Positions 7,330 through 15,161 of a DNA stretch of 27,325 nt are shown here, piece after piece. The position numbers and the translations under genes are program-made. How positions within the stretch are numbered: position 1 is the first letter of the stretch; each line of letters starts with the position of its first letter. Source of the DNA: a virus; the IMG/VR virus record IMGVR_UViG_3300004805_000028, positions 1-27,325 of that record; one strand, given 5' to 3'. The notes beneath the pieces are model-generated. The model did not search any database. It saw only the letters and a program-made list of their open reading frames with translations, and was not told the DNA's origin.

Positions 7330-7630
7330 AGCTCTCGCCGTTGGTCGAATCGTTCGTTACAAGCTCACCGAGCGCGAAACGATTACGAAGGAACGTGTCG
7401 GCGCGGTCGTTCCCGCCATCGTGATCAACGTCAACCCCGATCAGACCGCCGATCTCGGCGTGTTCCTGAACGGCCGCGTCGACCTCCCGAGCGTCGTTCA
7501 TTGGGAGCCCGAAGCGAAGCGCATTCCCCTGATCCTCGCCCCGTTGGCATGGGTCGGAGCCGTCGCGCAAGACATGGTGAACGGCGAGCCCGCGTCGGGC
7601 ATGTTCGGTTTCCCCCGTCGCGAGAACTGA
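7322..7630 (+). CDS. conserved phage small protein, unknown function
   Basis: The start is the ATG at 7322, overlapping the previous gene by 8 bases, which gives 102 residues. The N-terminal GRIVRYKLTE followed by AIVINVNPDQTADLGVF looks like a small beta-barrel protein seen in many siphovirus and myovirus genomes (pattern G-R-I-V-x-Y ... A-A-I-V ... D-L-x-V-F) with no assigned role. The end (ASGMFGFPRREN) is short and polar. No catalytic residues are evident. The frame is open further upstream, but that part overlaps the winged-helix gene and lacks its own ribosome site. Confidence 0.7.
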   Translation: MSEALAVGRIVRYKLTERETITKERVGAVVPAIVINVNPDQTADLGVFLNGRVDLPSVVHWEPEAKRIPLILAPLAWVGAVAQDMVNGEPASGMFGFPRREN

Positions 7631-7634
7631 TCAC

Positions 7635-8396
7635 ATGCGCGCGATTCTTCTGTGTGGTCAGGCGGGATCGGGGAAAGACACGATCGCGTCAATGATCGAA
7701 AACGCCCTTCCCGGGCGCGTTCGTCGACTCGCTCTCGCCGACCCGCTGAAAGAGTTCGCGAAAGCGGTGTTCCTCTTCTCGGATCTTCAGTTGTGGGGTC
7801 CGTCGGAAGCGCGGAACGAGATCGACGTTCGCGGCGCGGATCTCCGCTATTGGGATTCGTGCCGCGAACGCCTTTGGAATGTCGGCCGCGAATTCGTTCG
7901 CGAATGGGTCGAAGCGTGCGGCACCTCACCGCGCGGCACGGGTCACGCGGTGCTCGAATGGTTCGAGGCACTCACACCCTACCCGTTCGAGCCAGGGCGC
8001 GGGGTCGACGCGTCGGCGCGGGTGAAGCTCTTCTCGCCGCGCCATGTTCTTCAGACCCTCGGGACCGACTACGGCCGCCGCGTGTTCGGACCCGACGTGT
8101 GGGCTCGGATCGCTTTGCGCCGCGCCGCTCGAGAAGAGATCGCGGTGATCACCGACGGGCGCTTTCCGAACGAGGTCGACGCCTTCACGACGGCGGGCGC
8201 GAAGATCGTTCGTGTGGTCGACCACACTGCGCCCGAAGCGACCGGGGCGATTCACGGGCACCCGAGCGAGCGCGGGTTGCTCGGGATCAACCCTGGCAAG
8301 TTCCACGCGTGGATCGTCAACGACAAGACGCAAGGCTATGAGCCGCTTCGCGTTCGTGTTCTCGAAGTGCTCGAAGGGTTCGGGTGGATCGAATGA
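7635..8396 (+). CDS. deoxynucleoside monophosphate kinase
   Basis: The product has 253 residues, close to T4 gp1-type dNMP kinases. It starts with the P-loop GQAGSGKDT (residues 8-16). Further on are LADPLKEFAK (a lid and substrate region), QTLGTDYGRRVFGPDVW and ITDGRFPNEVDAF, all typical of this family, where the last holds an aspartate and arginine used in nucleotide binding. The enzyme phosphorylates dNMPs to dNDPs with ATP, feeding phage DNA synthesis and often accepting modified nucleotides. It lies 4 bases after the preceding gene, and its stop codon overlaps the next start by ATGA. Confidence 0.9.
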   Translation: MRAILLCGQAGSGKDTIASMIENALPGRVRRLALADPLKEFAKAVFLFSDLQLWGPSEARNEIDVRGADLRYWDSCRERLWNVGREFVREWVEACGTSPRGTGHAVLEWFEALTPYPFEPGRGVDASARVKLFSPRHVLQTLGTDYGRRVFGPDVWARIALRRAAREEIAVITDGRFPNEVDAFTTAGAKIVRVVDHTAPEATGAIHGHPSERGLLGINPGKFHAWIVNDKTQGYEPLRVRVLEVLEGFGWIE

Positions 8397-8797
8397 CTCT
8401 CTTTCCGTCGAAGTCGAAGTGTCGCCGCACGCTCGCGAAAGTCTACCCGGGCGCGCACTTCGCGGCGCTCCCGCCGAACGAGCGAGGTCACGAGGGGCTC
8501 GAGCTTCGCTATACGCTGGCGGGCGGTGTCGTTCCCGTGTGCTCGGTTCACGGGCCGAATGTGAGCTTGCTCCCGTTCGCCGTTCTTCGCGCCGCGTTTC
8601 GCTTCCTCGGATTCGAAACGGTTTGGCTTCACGCGTTCCCGGGCCGTTTCGATTTCAAGGCGCTCGAGAGCTACGTCGGCCCCGAGAGCATGATCCCGGT
8701 CGAACTCGATCCGCGAGAGCCCGAAAGAGACTTGACGGAATCGAAACCCGAGACTACGGTTTCGCAACCCGACGGCGCGGTTACGCCGAACAACTGA
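8393..8797 (+). CDS. hypothetical protein
   Basis: The ATG at 8393 overlaps the kinase stop codon (ATGA). The product is 134 residues. I do not recognise it. The N-terminal 95 residues look like a compact mixed alpha/beta fold (PGAHFAALPPNE, LRYTLAGGVVPVCSVHG, FLGFETVWLHAFPGRF). The last 40 are polar and acidic, rich in proline and threonine, and probably disordered. No membrane segment, signal peptide or catalytic motif is visible. It sits between dNMP kinase and the H1-like gene at the end of the early unit. Confidence 0.7.
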   Translation: MTLFPSKSKCRRTLAKVYPGAHFAALPPNERGHEGLELRYTLAGGVVPVCSVHGPNVSLLPFAVLRAAFRFLGFETVWLHAFPGRFDFKALESYVGPESMIPVELDPREPERDLTESKPETTVSQPDGAVTPNN

Positions 8798-8808
8798 AAG
8801 GCCCACAC

Positions 8809-9210
8809 ATGGATTCCGAAAAGAAGAGCCCCGAGAGCATGACTTCGACCGAACTCGCGAACGCGCTGAAGAGCGGCACGGTCGGCGGCGGTAAGCCCGA
8901 GAAGTCGAAGACGAAGATCGCCGTCGTGAAGCCGAAGACGGTCAAGAAGACCTCGAAGCCGAAGGCGGCCGCAAAGCCGAAGGCGGTCAAGACCGAGCGC
9001 CGCTTCGGCGTCGAGTCCGTCGTGACGATCGAGAAGCTCTCGGCGCTCCTGAAGAAGAAGCCGCACACGGCCGCCGAACTCGCGAAGATCTTCAAGCGCT
9101 CGACGATCGCGGTGAAGCGCCAGGTCGCAAAAGTCAAGGGCGTGAAGCTCTCGCTTCGTGCCGCGAACGGGAAGATCGGCCGTCGGCCGAACGTCTACTC
9201 GCTCGCCTGA
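8809..9210 (+). CDS. lysine-rich histone H1-like DNA-binding protein
   Basis: The ATG at 8809 with GAAAGG about 8 bases upstream gives 133 residues. Residues 1-30 are polar (EKKSPESMTSTELANALKSG). Residues about 30-65 form a basic, disordered tail of lysine, proline, alanine and threonine (KPKTVKKTSKPKAAAKPKAV), strongly like histone H1 tails and bacterial H1-like proteins. The C-terminal 65 residues are a winged helix (TIEKLSALLKKKPHTAAELA ... STIAVKRQVAKV ... GRRPNVYSLA). Such a protein would bind and compact DNA or regulate transcription. It is the last gene before the convergent terminator. Whether it acts on phage or host DNA is unknown. Confidence 0.78.
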   Translation: MDSEKKSPESMTSTELANALKSGTVGGGKPEKSKTKIAVVKPKTVKKTSKPKAAAKPKAVKTERRFGVESVVTIEKLSALLKKKPHTAAELAKIFKRSTIAVKRQVAKVKGVKLSLRAANGKIGRRPNVYSLA

Positions 9211-9260
9211 ACAAGCCGCTCGCACGGGGTTTCCCCCCTCCCGCCCCGCGCGTTGCGCCG

Positions 9261-9292
9261 AACGCCTCGAGCCTGCAAAGGCCCGGGGCGTT
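9261..9292 (+). terminator. convergent (bidirectional) hairpin terminator
   Basis: Two 13-base arms (AACGCCTCGAGCC and GGCCCGGGGCGTT) pair around TGCAAA with one G-T pair and one mismatch. It lies in the only gap between the rightward early unit and the leftward late unit. The T-tract is poor on both sides, so termination could be partial or factor-assisted. Confidence 0.6.
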
Positions 9293-9303
9293 CGCTTTGG
9301 TGC

Positions 9304-10479
9304 TCACTTCCGACCGTGCTCGCGATCGAGCCAGATCGGCGCGGTGATCGACTTCTCGCCGCCGTTGCGATCGTGGATCAAAAAGAACGCCTGGCGCGCT
9401 TCCTCGGGTGAAGCGCCGATCGCTTGTGCGAACTCGTTGTAACCGATCAGCGAACCGTTCACGATGAAGTCGCCGCCGTCGAGCAATTGGTGAAAGTGCC
9501 CCATGACGGTCAGGTCCGCACGAATCGCCTTATCCCACGCCGCGAGTTTCTTTCGGATCGGGATCGTCACGCCACCGACACCGCCGCCGAACTTCACGTC
9601 GTCGCCGTGAAGCAACCGCATGTTGAAGCGATCGAAAAAGCGGCGATAAACGATCTTCGAGTTCGCGACTCGGAAGTTCACGCGCGGGTTGCCTTTGAAG
9701 CGGTAGGCAAGCGAATGGTACATGAACGTTTCGAGGCTCGTTTCGGTCGCGTTCTGAATTCGCGGCTTCAACGTCATTCGCCCGTGGTTACCCGGGATCG
9801 CGTCGATCTCGAGCTTGAACTTCGACTCGCGAAGCAAGAATTCGATCCCGCTCCCGATCGTGTTCAGCGCGAAGTGCGCCGCTTCACCCGGGGCGAGTTC
9901 GTTCGTCTCGCGCAACTCGTCGTGAATGTGTCCCGAAATGAAGTCACCGAGAAGCCCGAGAAAGACCGTCTCGATCTTCACCTCTCGCGCCATGATCTCG
10001 GTCAGGCGCAACCCGTTGGCGAAGAACGCGGCCGCTCGGCGCTCGGCGATCTTCAAGTTGTACTCGTTGATCCCGTGAACCTTCGAGGCTTCGACGGGCT
10101 CTTCGAGGTGCCAATCGGACGCGATCATGCACGCGACCGCCTCGCCCCGCGTGTTCACCGCCCGCTGAATCTCGACTTCGCGGGGGCTCTCGTTCATGCG
10201 CGACGTCAACCGAAGTTGAGCCTCGAGCCTGGCGTTCTTCTCGAGAAGCGCCGCGTGTTCGCTCTTCAGGTCGAAGCGCTGGCGGCGCTCGGCGTCGCGG
10301 CGCTCGGCGTCGGCGAGCGGGTCTTTCGAAGGCTCGGGCGCACCGACGCGGCGGCGCTCACCGCGACACGTCTTGCAATAGTTCTCGCGCCCGTCGGGCC
10401 GTGCACGGTTCGAGGTGAACTCGTCGATCGGCTTCTCGCGGGCACACGTCGGGCAATACTTCGAGGCTTTCTCGGTCAT
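9304..10479 (-). CDS. zinc-finger metallophosphoesterase
   Basis: The ATG at 10479 is chosen because GAAAGGGA precedes it; upstream codons in frame have no such site. The 391-residue product starts with a four-cysteine knuckle (C9, C12, C35, C38; CPTCAREKP ... DGRENYCKTC) of the sort found next to phage HNH nucleases, then a coiled coil (about residues 55-93). From residue 115 there is a calcineurin-like phosphoesterase with D122-x-H124 (ASDWH), G178-D179 (LLGDF), GNHGR near 230-234, LLHGDD and MGHFH. These ligands bind two metal ions. It is probably a DNA-acting nuclease or phosphoesterase of the Mre11/SbcD-like superfamily. It is the last gene of the late unit, directly after the lysis genes. 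Confidence 0.85.
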   Translation of the reverse strand: MTEKASKYCPTCAREKPIDEFTSNRARPDGRENYCKTCRGERRRVGAPEPSKDPLADAERRDAERRQRFDLKSEHAALLEKNARLEAQLRLTSRMNESPREVEIQRAVNTRGEAVACMIASDWHLEEPVEASKVHGINEYNLKIAERRAAAFFANGLRLTEIMAREVKIETVFLGLLGDFISGHIHDELRETNELAPGEAAHFALNTIGSGIEFLLRESKFKLEIDAIPGNHGRMTLKPRIQNATETSLETFMYHSLAYRFKGNPRVNFRVANSKIVYRRFFDRFNMRLLHGDDVKFGGGVGGVTIPIRKKLAAWDKAIRADLTVMGHFHQLLDGGDFIVNGSLIGYNEFAQAIGASPEEARQAFFLIHDRNGGEKSITAPIWLDREHGRK

Positions 10480-10490
10480 GGCGATCCCTT

Positions 10491-11009
10491 TCAGAACTCG
10501 AGCGACAAAGCGCCGCCCGCTGAACCTTGCGTCGAGATCCACGCACCGAGCGAGAGCCCGCCCACAATGCGCCGATCGACTTGAGCACCGATCACGAGCG
10601 GACCCGCGATCGGAAGCAACGGGTCGCGCAACGTCGCGCCGACGGTCAAGCTCACGCGCCAATCGGGCCGAAGCGTGACAGTCTTCACGACTTCGACGGT
10701 CTTCACGACTTCGCGCGCTTCCTGGCGTTCGGCGACGTTCTCGGCGACCGTCTCGGCGCTTGTCTTTTCGATCTCACGCTCGATCTTCGTCCCGTCGGGC
10801 TTCACGATGCGATCGCGAAAAACGATCTTCGTCTCGGCTTTCGCCATGACTTCGACGCGCTTCTCGACGACCCGATCTCTGTAGACCGTTTCAGACTTCA
10901 CGCGCTCTTCGACCTCGAGCGGCGCGGTGAAACGACCCGCCGAGAACGCCGCGACACCGAGCGCCGCGATCGCGAGCACCCGCGCCCACACGGGAACGGG
11001 CCGCGTCAT
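10491..11009 (-). CDS. membrane-anchored coiled-coil protein, spanin-like
   Basis: The 172-residue protein has an N-terminal membrane segment (about residues 8-25, WARVLAIAALGVAAF) and then a long charged stretch of valine, glutamate and lysine heptads (ERVKSETVYRDRVVEKRVEV, VVKTVEVVKTV) that would form an extended or coiled periplasmic rod. It ends with glycine-rich beta strands (GGLSLGAWIST ... GGALSLEF). The arrangement and position in the lysis cassette suit an inner-membrane spanin or another envelope-disrupting factor, but the beta-rich C-terminus is unlike classical i-spanins. No lipoprotein o-spanin was found nested in it. It overlaps the DUF5675-like gene by 4 bases. Confidence 0.72.
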   Translation of the reverse strand: MTRPVPVWARVLAIAALGVAAFSAGRFTAPLEVEERVKSETVYRDRVVEKRVEVMAKAETKIVFRDRIVKPDGTKIEREIEKTSAETVAENVAERQEAREVVKTVEVVKTVTLRPDWRVSLTVGATLRDPLLPIAGPLVIGAQVDRRIVGGLSLGAWISTQGSAGGALSLEF

Positions 11010-11404
11010 ACGACCGAGACCGTCAGAGTGATCTTCCCGCTGGCGCTCTTGAGCTTCTCGAAGAGCTTGTCGAACGCGGCGCGGCTCTCGAGAACCTGAT
11101 CAGGAGCGCGACGCGTGCCCGGGAGCAAGCAACCCTCGGTGTCGGCCGCCTTGTTTCCCGGGTGAATTCGAACGCCTTCGTACCCTGGCACCTTCAAGAG
11201 CAAGGGCAGATCGCGATTGAATCGGGGCGAGTGTGTGATCTTCACCTCGTAGACCCCGCGCGGGATCGCGGTCTGGCCGAAGACCTTCGGTTGCCCCTCG
11301 CGTTCACGGTCTTCGAGAATGAAGCATTCGAAAACCCCGTCGACGAAGAGTTCACCGATCGTCGTCTCGGGCGTGAACCATTTGCGTTTCAGTTCGAGAT
11401 TCAT
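11006..11404 (-). CDS. DUF5675-like protein, possible lysis enzyme
   Basis: The start is the ATG at 11404 inside TGATG, overlapping the previous stop codon. The 132-residue product matches the DUF5675 pattern: an N-terminal beta region (TTIGELFVDG ... CFILED), IPRGVYEV, then RIHPGN with H81 and N84 and DTEGCLLPG with D88 and C92. The His...Cys arrangement resembles L,D-transpeptidase-type active sites, and family members are common in phage lysis regions, so a peptidoglycan-acting role is plausible though not proven. No other muramidase or amidase is present in this window, which makes it the best endolysin candidate here. Confidence 0.8.
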   Translation of the reverse strand: MNLELKRKWFTPETTIGELFVDGVFECFILEDREREGQPKVFGQTAIPRGVYEVKITHSPRFNRDLPLLLKVPGYEGVRIHPGNKAADTEGCLLPGTRRAPDQVLESRAAFDKLFEKLKSASGKITLTVSVV

Positions 11405-11595
11405 CACTTGACCCTCACGAGACGAAGACGAGGTTCGACGTTGCTCTTCTTTCGAAGGCGCTCGAGAACGACGTCGACGCGGCTCGAGGCTTGCTCGAGT
11501 TCCGTCTTCATTGCCTCGAACGCACGCTTCACTTGCTCACGCTCGGCGTGTGCCTCGTCGAGCTTCACGGTGTTCGGCTTCGGCTTTCGGAACAT
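11404..11595 (-). CDS. small coiled-coil protein in lysis cassette
   Basis: ATG at 11595 is preferred because GGGAG lies 8 bases upstream; a GTG at 11604 overlapping the previous stop is the alternative. The product is 63 residues: a basic N-terminus (FRKPKPN), a charged amphipathic helix (EAHAEREQVKRAFEAMKTEL) and a basic end. There is no membrane segment or lipobox. I do not recognise a family. Its place between the holin-like and DUF5675-like genes suggests a lysis accessory role, but this is inference from position only. Confidence 0.6.
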   Translation of the reverse strand: MFRKPKPNTVKLDEAHAEREQVKRAFEAMKTELEQASSRVDVVLERLRKKSNVEPRLRLVRVK

Positions 11596-11600
11596 GGCGA

Positions 11601-11906
11601 TCACTCCCGCGTCAGTGAGTCGGTGACTCGCTCGAGGATCTCGAGCCCTTCGGTGAGCTTGCTCGAGAGCGGCACGATCTGAGAGAGGATCTCGCGTTGC
11701 TCTTTCGCGTCGGCTTTGATCGTCTCGACGAGGGTCTTTTGAGCCGCCTCGAGCGCCGTCGCGTGTGCCTTGCGTTCGTCGTTCATGGTGCGGAACAAGT
11801 AGCCGATCGCCAGCAACGAGAGCGCGAGACCCCAGGCGAGCGGGTTCTTCGCGAGCCCGTCGGCGACCGGGGTCGGGTCAATCTGACCGAGGATCAGCGC
11901 TCCCAT
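11601..11906 (-). CDS. holin-like single-span membrane protein
   Basis: The start is the ATG at 11906 in TAATG, coupled to the fibre gene stop. The product is 101 residues. It has one membrane span at about residues 22-39 (NPLAWGLALSLLAIGYLF) followed by a long charged, probably coiled-coil tail (ERKAHATALEAAQKTLVETI ... LTEGLEILERVTDSL). Small single-span proteins with a charged C-terminal helix are frequent at the start of phage lysis cassettes and may act as holins or holin partners. The order holin-like, small protein, enzyme candidate, spanin-like supports this. Membrane topology is not determined. Confidence 0.7.
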   Translation of the reverse strand: MGALILGQIDPTPVADGLAKNPLAWGLALSLLAIGYLFRTMNDERKAHATALEAAQKTLVETIKADAKEQREILSQIVPLSSKLTEGLEILERVTDSLTRE

Positions 11907-13309
11907 TATTGGAGCCCCATGATCATGACGTAGAAGTTGATCGAGTTCGTCGTGAGATTCAGGGTCGTTTGCGTGCCGTCGCTCGCGATGTTCAACGCCT
12001 CGAACGTGACCGTCGAATCGTTCGCGCCGAGCGTCGCGCCGACGTCGTAGGGGTGAACTTCGCGGCTCGGAATGTCGGTGAACGCGATGATCGCTCGAGT
12101 CGCACGCGCGACCGGGCTCGCGAGGTTCACTTTCAGTTGACCCGTCGTCGGGCTCGCACCCGCCGAAACGCTCGTGACGTTCTGACCTGCAACGACCGTG
12201 TAAGTGCCGGTCGAGATCGAAACCCGAGCCCATGCCTTCACGACGAGACCGGGCGTGATCTGATTCGTTTGCGCGACGTTCGCCGCGACGTTCGGCGAAG
12301 TGAACTTGACCGGGCCGTTTTGCGTGTGCTGGCCGTTCACGACGACTTCGCCCGTTGCGACGAGAGCCTTTCCGAAGATCGCGCCCGCGCCGACGTCGAT
12401 TCCTGCGATCAGGTGAAGCGCGTCGCCAGGCGTGCCCGTCGTGTAACCCGAGTCAACGTCGCCGCCCTTGATCGTCGCACCGTGACCCGCATTGATCACG
12501 GCGGCGGGGTTCAAGCTCGAGCCGTAGGCGTTGCCGCCTTCGATCAGGGCACCGTCGCCGCCCGCGCCTTCGAGGTCATTGAACTGATCGTCGTTGCCGC
12601 CGCCCTTGATCCACGCCGCCCGCCCGCCGACGTGCGTGTTCAGTGCCCCGGGAGCGGCTCCCATGAGCCAGGCGGTATCTTGCGGACTCGCCCCGGTCGA
12701 AACGTCACGGTCGGCACGCAACGCGATGGCGGCCGCACCCGACGCATACGCCGCGACACCCGCGCCGAAGCCGCCCATTCCGATCGACGAAGGCGCGGTC
12801 GGGCCTGAGAAACCCGCGACGCCCGTTCCGTTGCCGTTGCCCCAACCCGTGACGCCCGAGGTGTTCCCGCGTCCATAGAGCCCGACGTTCCCGCCAGGCA
12901 CCGCGCCAGTGACCGCCGCGCCTTCGATCGCGATACCGCCGATCGTCGTCGACACCGCGTTTACGCCGCGACTCGCGACGTTGCTCGAGGTGTTCGCGGT
13001 GAGCCCGTGACCCGTGCCGTTGCCCGTCGCGGTGATCGCCGTCGTGTTCGCGGCGGTGCGCGTCGCGGTGAGCCCTGCCGTCGTCGACACGGCCGCATTG
13101 AAGATCGCCGCGCCCGTCCAAGTGAGAGCCTCGCTCGTGAGGTTCTTCAGGTAGAGGCACCATTGATATACGAGGTTCATCCACCAATTGAAATAACTCG
13201 AGGGCGGGGTTTGGTTGACAGTCCAACCCGAGATCTTCTGACCGCTCGAGGGGTCGACGCGGTTCGCGCCGCCCGTGTTCCAGTTCGGATCTTGACTCGG
13301 TTGTGCCAT
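11906..13309 (-). CDS. tail fibre-like structural protein
   Basis: The 467-residue protein starts at ATG 13309. Its first 55 residues (PNWNTGGANRVDPSSG, GWTVNQTPPSSYFNWWMNLV) match the attachment segment found at the N-terminus of many phage tail fibre and tail collar proteins. The remainder is rich in Gly, Ala, Thr, Ser and Asn (GNGTGHGLTANTSS, GLYGRGNTSGVTGWGNGNG), a composition fitting a trimeric beta-structured fibre. The end (TLNLTTNSINFYVMIMGLQ) is a beta strand set. It follows baseplate genes J and I, the usual place for receptor-binding proteins. No chaperone gene is visible after it. Receptor and fold cannot be read from the sequence. Confidence 0.75.
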   Translation of the reverse strand: MAQPSQDPNWNTGGANRVDPSSGQKISGWTVNQTPPSSYFNWWMNLVYQWCLYLKNLTSEALTWTGAAIFNAAVSTTAGLTATRTAANTTAITATGNGTGHGLTANTSSNVASRGVNAVSTTIGGIAIEGAAVTGAVPGGNVGLYGRGNTSGVTGWGNGNGTGVAGFSGPTAPSSIGMGGFGAGVAAYASGAAAIALRADRDVSTGASPQDTAWLMGAAPGALNTHVGGRAAWIKGGGNDDQFNDLEGAGGDGALIEGGNAYGSSLNPAAVINAGHGATIKGGDVDSGYTTGTPGDALHLIAGIDVGAGAIFGKALVATGEVVVNGQHTQNGPVKFTSPNVAANVAQTNQITPGLVVKAWARVSISTGTYTVVAGQNVTSVSAGASPTTGQLKVNLASPVARATRAIIAFTDIPSREVHPYDVGATLGANDSTVTFEALNIASDGTQTTLNLTTNSINFYVMIMGLQ

Positions 13310-13318
13310 GTGATCACC

Positions 13319-13966
13319 TCACACGCGATCGATCGCGGTGTAGAAAGTTCCAACGTCGAGAGCCGCGCCCGCGCCGTCGAAGGCAAACGGGGTTGCGGCA
13401 AGTTGCACGAGCAAAATCACGCGCACGCCAGCGGGCGCGAGTGCTTTCAGGAAGCCTTCGACTTCGAGCGCTTTCGCCAGCGTAAGCGGGCCGCCGATAC
13501 CCGACCCATAACTTCCCGCGCCGCTCTCGCTCTCGATCAAGATCACTTCGTCGCCGCCGACCGCTCCCGATGCGCTCACGACGGGATCGTTTGCGTCGGT
13601 CGCAATCGTCGCCGACCAATAGTTCGGCTCGACGAGAAAGACGTTCGCGATCGAGAGCAAATCTTCGAGTCGGCCGAACGAGTTGTTCCGCAAGATCGAA
13701 GCGGCGATCACCGTGCGAAACTCGGCGTCGGTGCGCGGGCCGCGCTCGGGCGCGTCGACGATCTTCGCGATCTCGTCGAGCGCGGCACCCGTAGCCGTCA
13801 ACGGGTCGCGGAAGATCGAGTTCATCGTGATCAACGAATCCTCGAGCGCTTGCACCTCGAGCGCCAGGGCACCGACCACGCCGATCACGTCCGACGAGTT
13901 TCGGAATTGCAACCGAACTCGAGACAACGCGCGGGCCGCGTGATCAGTGATTGCTTCGAGCGCCAT
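13319..13966 (-). CDS. baseplate wedge protein, I / DUF2612-like
   Basis: A 215-residue protein directly after baseplate J. The N-terminal half has LEDSLITMNSIFRDP, TGAALDEIAKIV, TDAEFRTVIAASI and NNSFGRLEDLLSI, the pattern of tail protein I / DUF2612 wedge proteins that link J to the fibres. The C-terminal half is beta-rich and ends in GAGAALDVGTFYTAIDRV. It probably joins the fibre protein at 11906-13309 to the wedge. It starts at ATG 13966, 13 bases after the J stop codon. Assignment rests on pattern and gene order. Confidence 0.75.
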   Translation of the reverse strand: MALEAITDHAARALSRVRLQFRNSSDVIGVVGALALEVQALEDSLITMNSIFRDPLTATGAALDEIAKIVDAPERGPRTDAEFRTVIAASILRNNSFGRLEDLLSIANVFLVEPNYWSATIATDANDPVVSASGAVGGDEVILIESESGAGSYGSGIGGPLTLAKALEVEGFLKALAPAGVRVILLVQLAATPFAFDGAGAALDVGTFYTAIDRV

Positions 13967-13979
13967 GTGTGGAACCCTA

Positions 13980-15161
13980 TCAGGTCAGGGTCAGATTGAC
14001 CACGATCCGGGAGGTGTCGAGGTCGGCGATCTGGCGACTCGTCGGGCGAATGGTCGTCGAGAGAGTCGGGCTCGCCGTCGTTCCGATCTTGACGCTCGGG
14101 ACGTCGAGAACGCCCGCGCTCGCGTTGAACACCGTCGGGAGCATGGCGGCCGCGATCACAGGGTCGCCGACGTTGTAGTTCAGGTCGCCGAACGCCGCGA
14201 CGGCCGCCGAGATCAGCGCCGCCAGGTTCGACGGCGCAACCGACGCGCGGGCAATCGCGTCGATCGTCACGTAGATATTGAGCACGGTCGGCCGCGAGAA
14301 TTTGATCGTGTGCGGTTGCCCGCCCGAATCGTTCGCCGAAATCGAAGTCGTGCCATACGTGGCGATCCCAACGGGCTTCGTCGCGAGGATCTTCGCCGCA
14401 ATGTCGGCGTCGAGACCGCCGTTCACAACGCACTCGAACGAGTGCGGCGGGAGCCCGTTCGCGTCGGTCGCGTCGGTCTCGTTGGCGAACACGAGCGCAT
14501 CGGTCACGTTCGGCACCTCGAAGAGCGCCGCTTGAATCGCCGCCGAAGCCGCGCCGCCGAGAGCGCGAAGCGAAAGTTCGCGGCGCAAGCGAAGCGCCGA
14601 GTCGCTCTCGAGGTCGGTCCCGAGGTAGCTTTGATCGAGCGGGTTCGTCGCCGAAGCCCACCCGCTCACGGGCGTTTCGATCGTGGTCAACGTGCCAGCG
14701 GGAGCGACGATCGGCCCGGTCGAAACGGCGGTGAACTCGAGAACGAGAGTCCCGCCGCCACCGATCGTTCCGCCCGACACGTTCGAGAACTTCGAGCCGA
14801 CCCCGGTCACCGAGAGCTTTCGGCCAGCGGGAATCACCGTGCCAGGCGTTCCCGTAAGGGTCACCGAGACGCGGCTCGAGGTCGCGGGCTTGCGTGCGAC
14901 GCCCGTCAACGCACACAACTGATCGAGCGCGGCACCTTGCGCCCCGTCGGTGTACGCGTTGGCGTAGAGCGCTTGCCCGAGTTGCCACGCATCGGCGAGA
15001 CGGTCGGCGAAAATGCCGATCAGTTCGGCGAACACCGAGTTCGGCGAGAGGTCGATCCCGTTGCCGAACGTGGTACGAAACCGAGCCTCGAGATCGGTCT
15101 TGATATCCGCGAGAGGCTTCGCAACGAAACCCGTAGAAGTGACGCCGTAGGGACCGGGCAT
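13980..15161 (-). CDS. baseplate J-like wedge protein
   Basis: A protein of 393 residues, a normal length for the baseplate J family (P2 gpJ, Mu gp47). Recognisable parts in order are the N-terminal YGVTSTGFVAKPLADI and LSPNSVFAELIGIFADRLAD, then GAALDQLCALTGVARKPAT, a beta domain with GTVIPAGRKLSVTG, the conserved TDLESDSALRLRRELSLRA and IQAALFEVPNVTDALVFANE, and the C-terminal domains ending in NVGDPVIAAAMLPTVF. Copies of this protein make the ring around the hub that holds the spike and fires sheath contraction. It starts at ATG 15161, downstream of the W-like gene. Confidence 0.93.
   Translation of the reverse strand: MPGPYGVTSTGFVAKPLADIKTDLEARFRTTFGNGIDLSPNSVFAELIGIFADRLADAWQLGQALYANAYTDGAQGAALDQLCALTGVARKPATSSRVSVTLTGTPGTVIPAGRKLSVTGVGSKFSNVSGGTIGGGGTLVLEFTAVSTGPIVAPAGTLTTIETPVSGWASATNPLDQSYLGTDLESDSALRLRRELSLRALGGAASAAIQAALFEVPNVTDALVFANETDATDANGLPPHSFECVVNGGLDADIAAKILATKPVGIATYGTTSISANDSGGQPHTIKFSRPTVLNIYVTIDAIARASVAPSNLAALISAAVAAFGDLNYNVGDPVIAAAMLPTVFNASAGVLDVPSVKIGTTASPTLSTTIRPTSRQIADLDTSRIVVNLTLT

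Noticed and set aside
9424-10584. Long plus-strand open frame opposite the metallophosphoesterase gene
   Set aside because: It is the complement of a clear gene with catalytic motifs. Long antisense frames are common in GC-rich DNA, and the product has no recognisable features.
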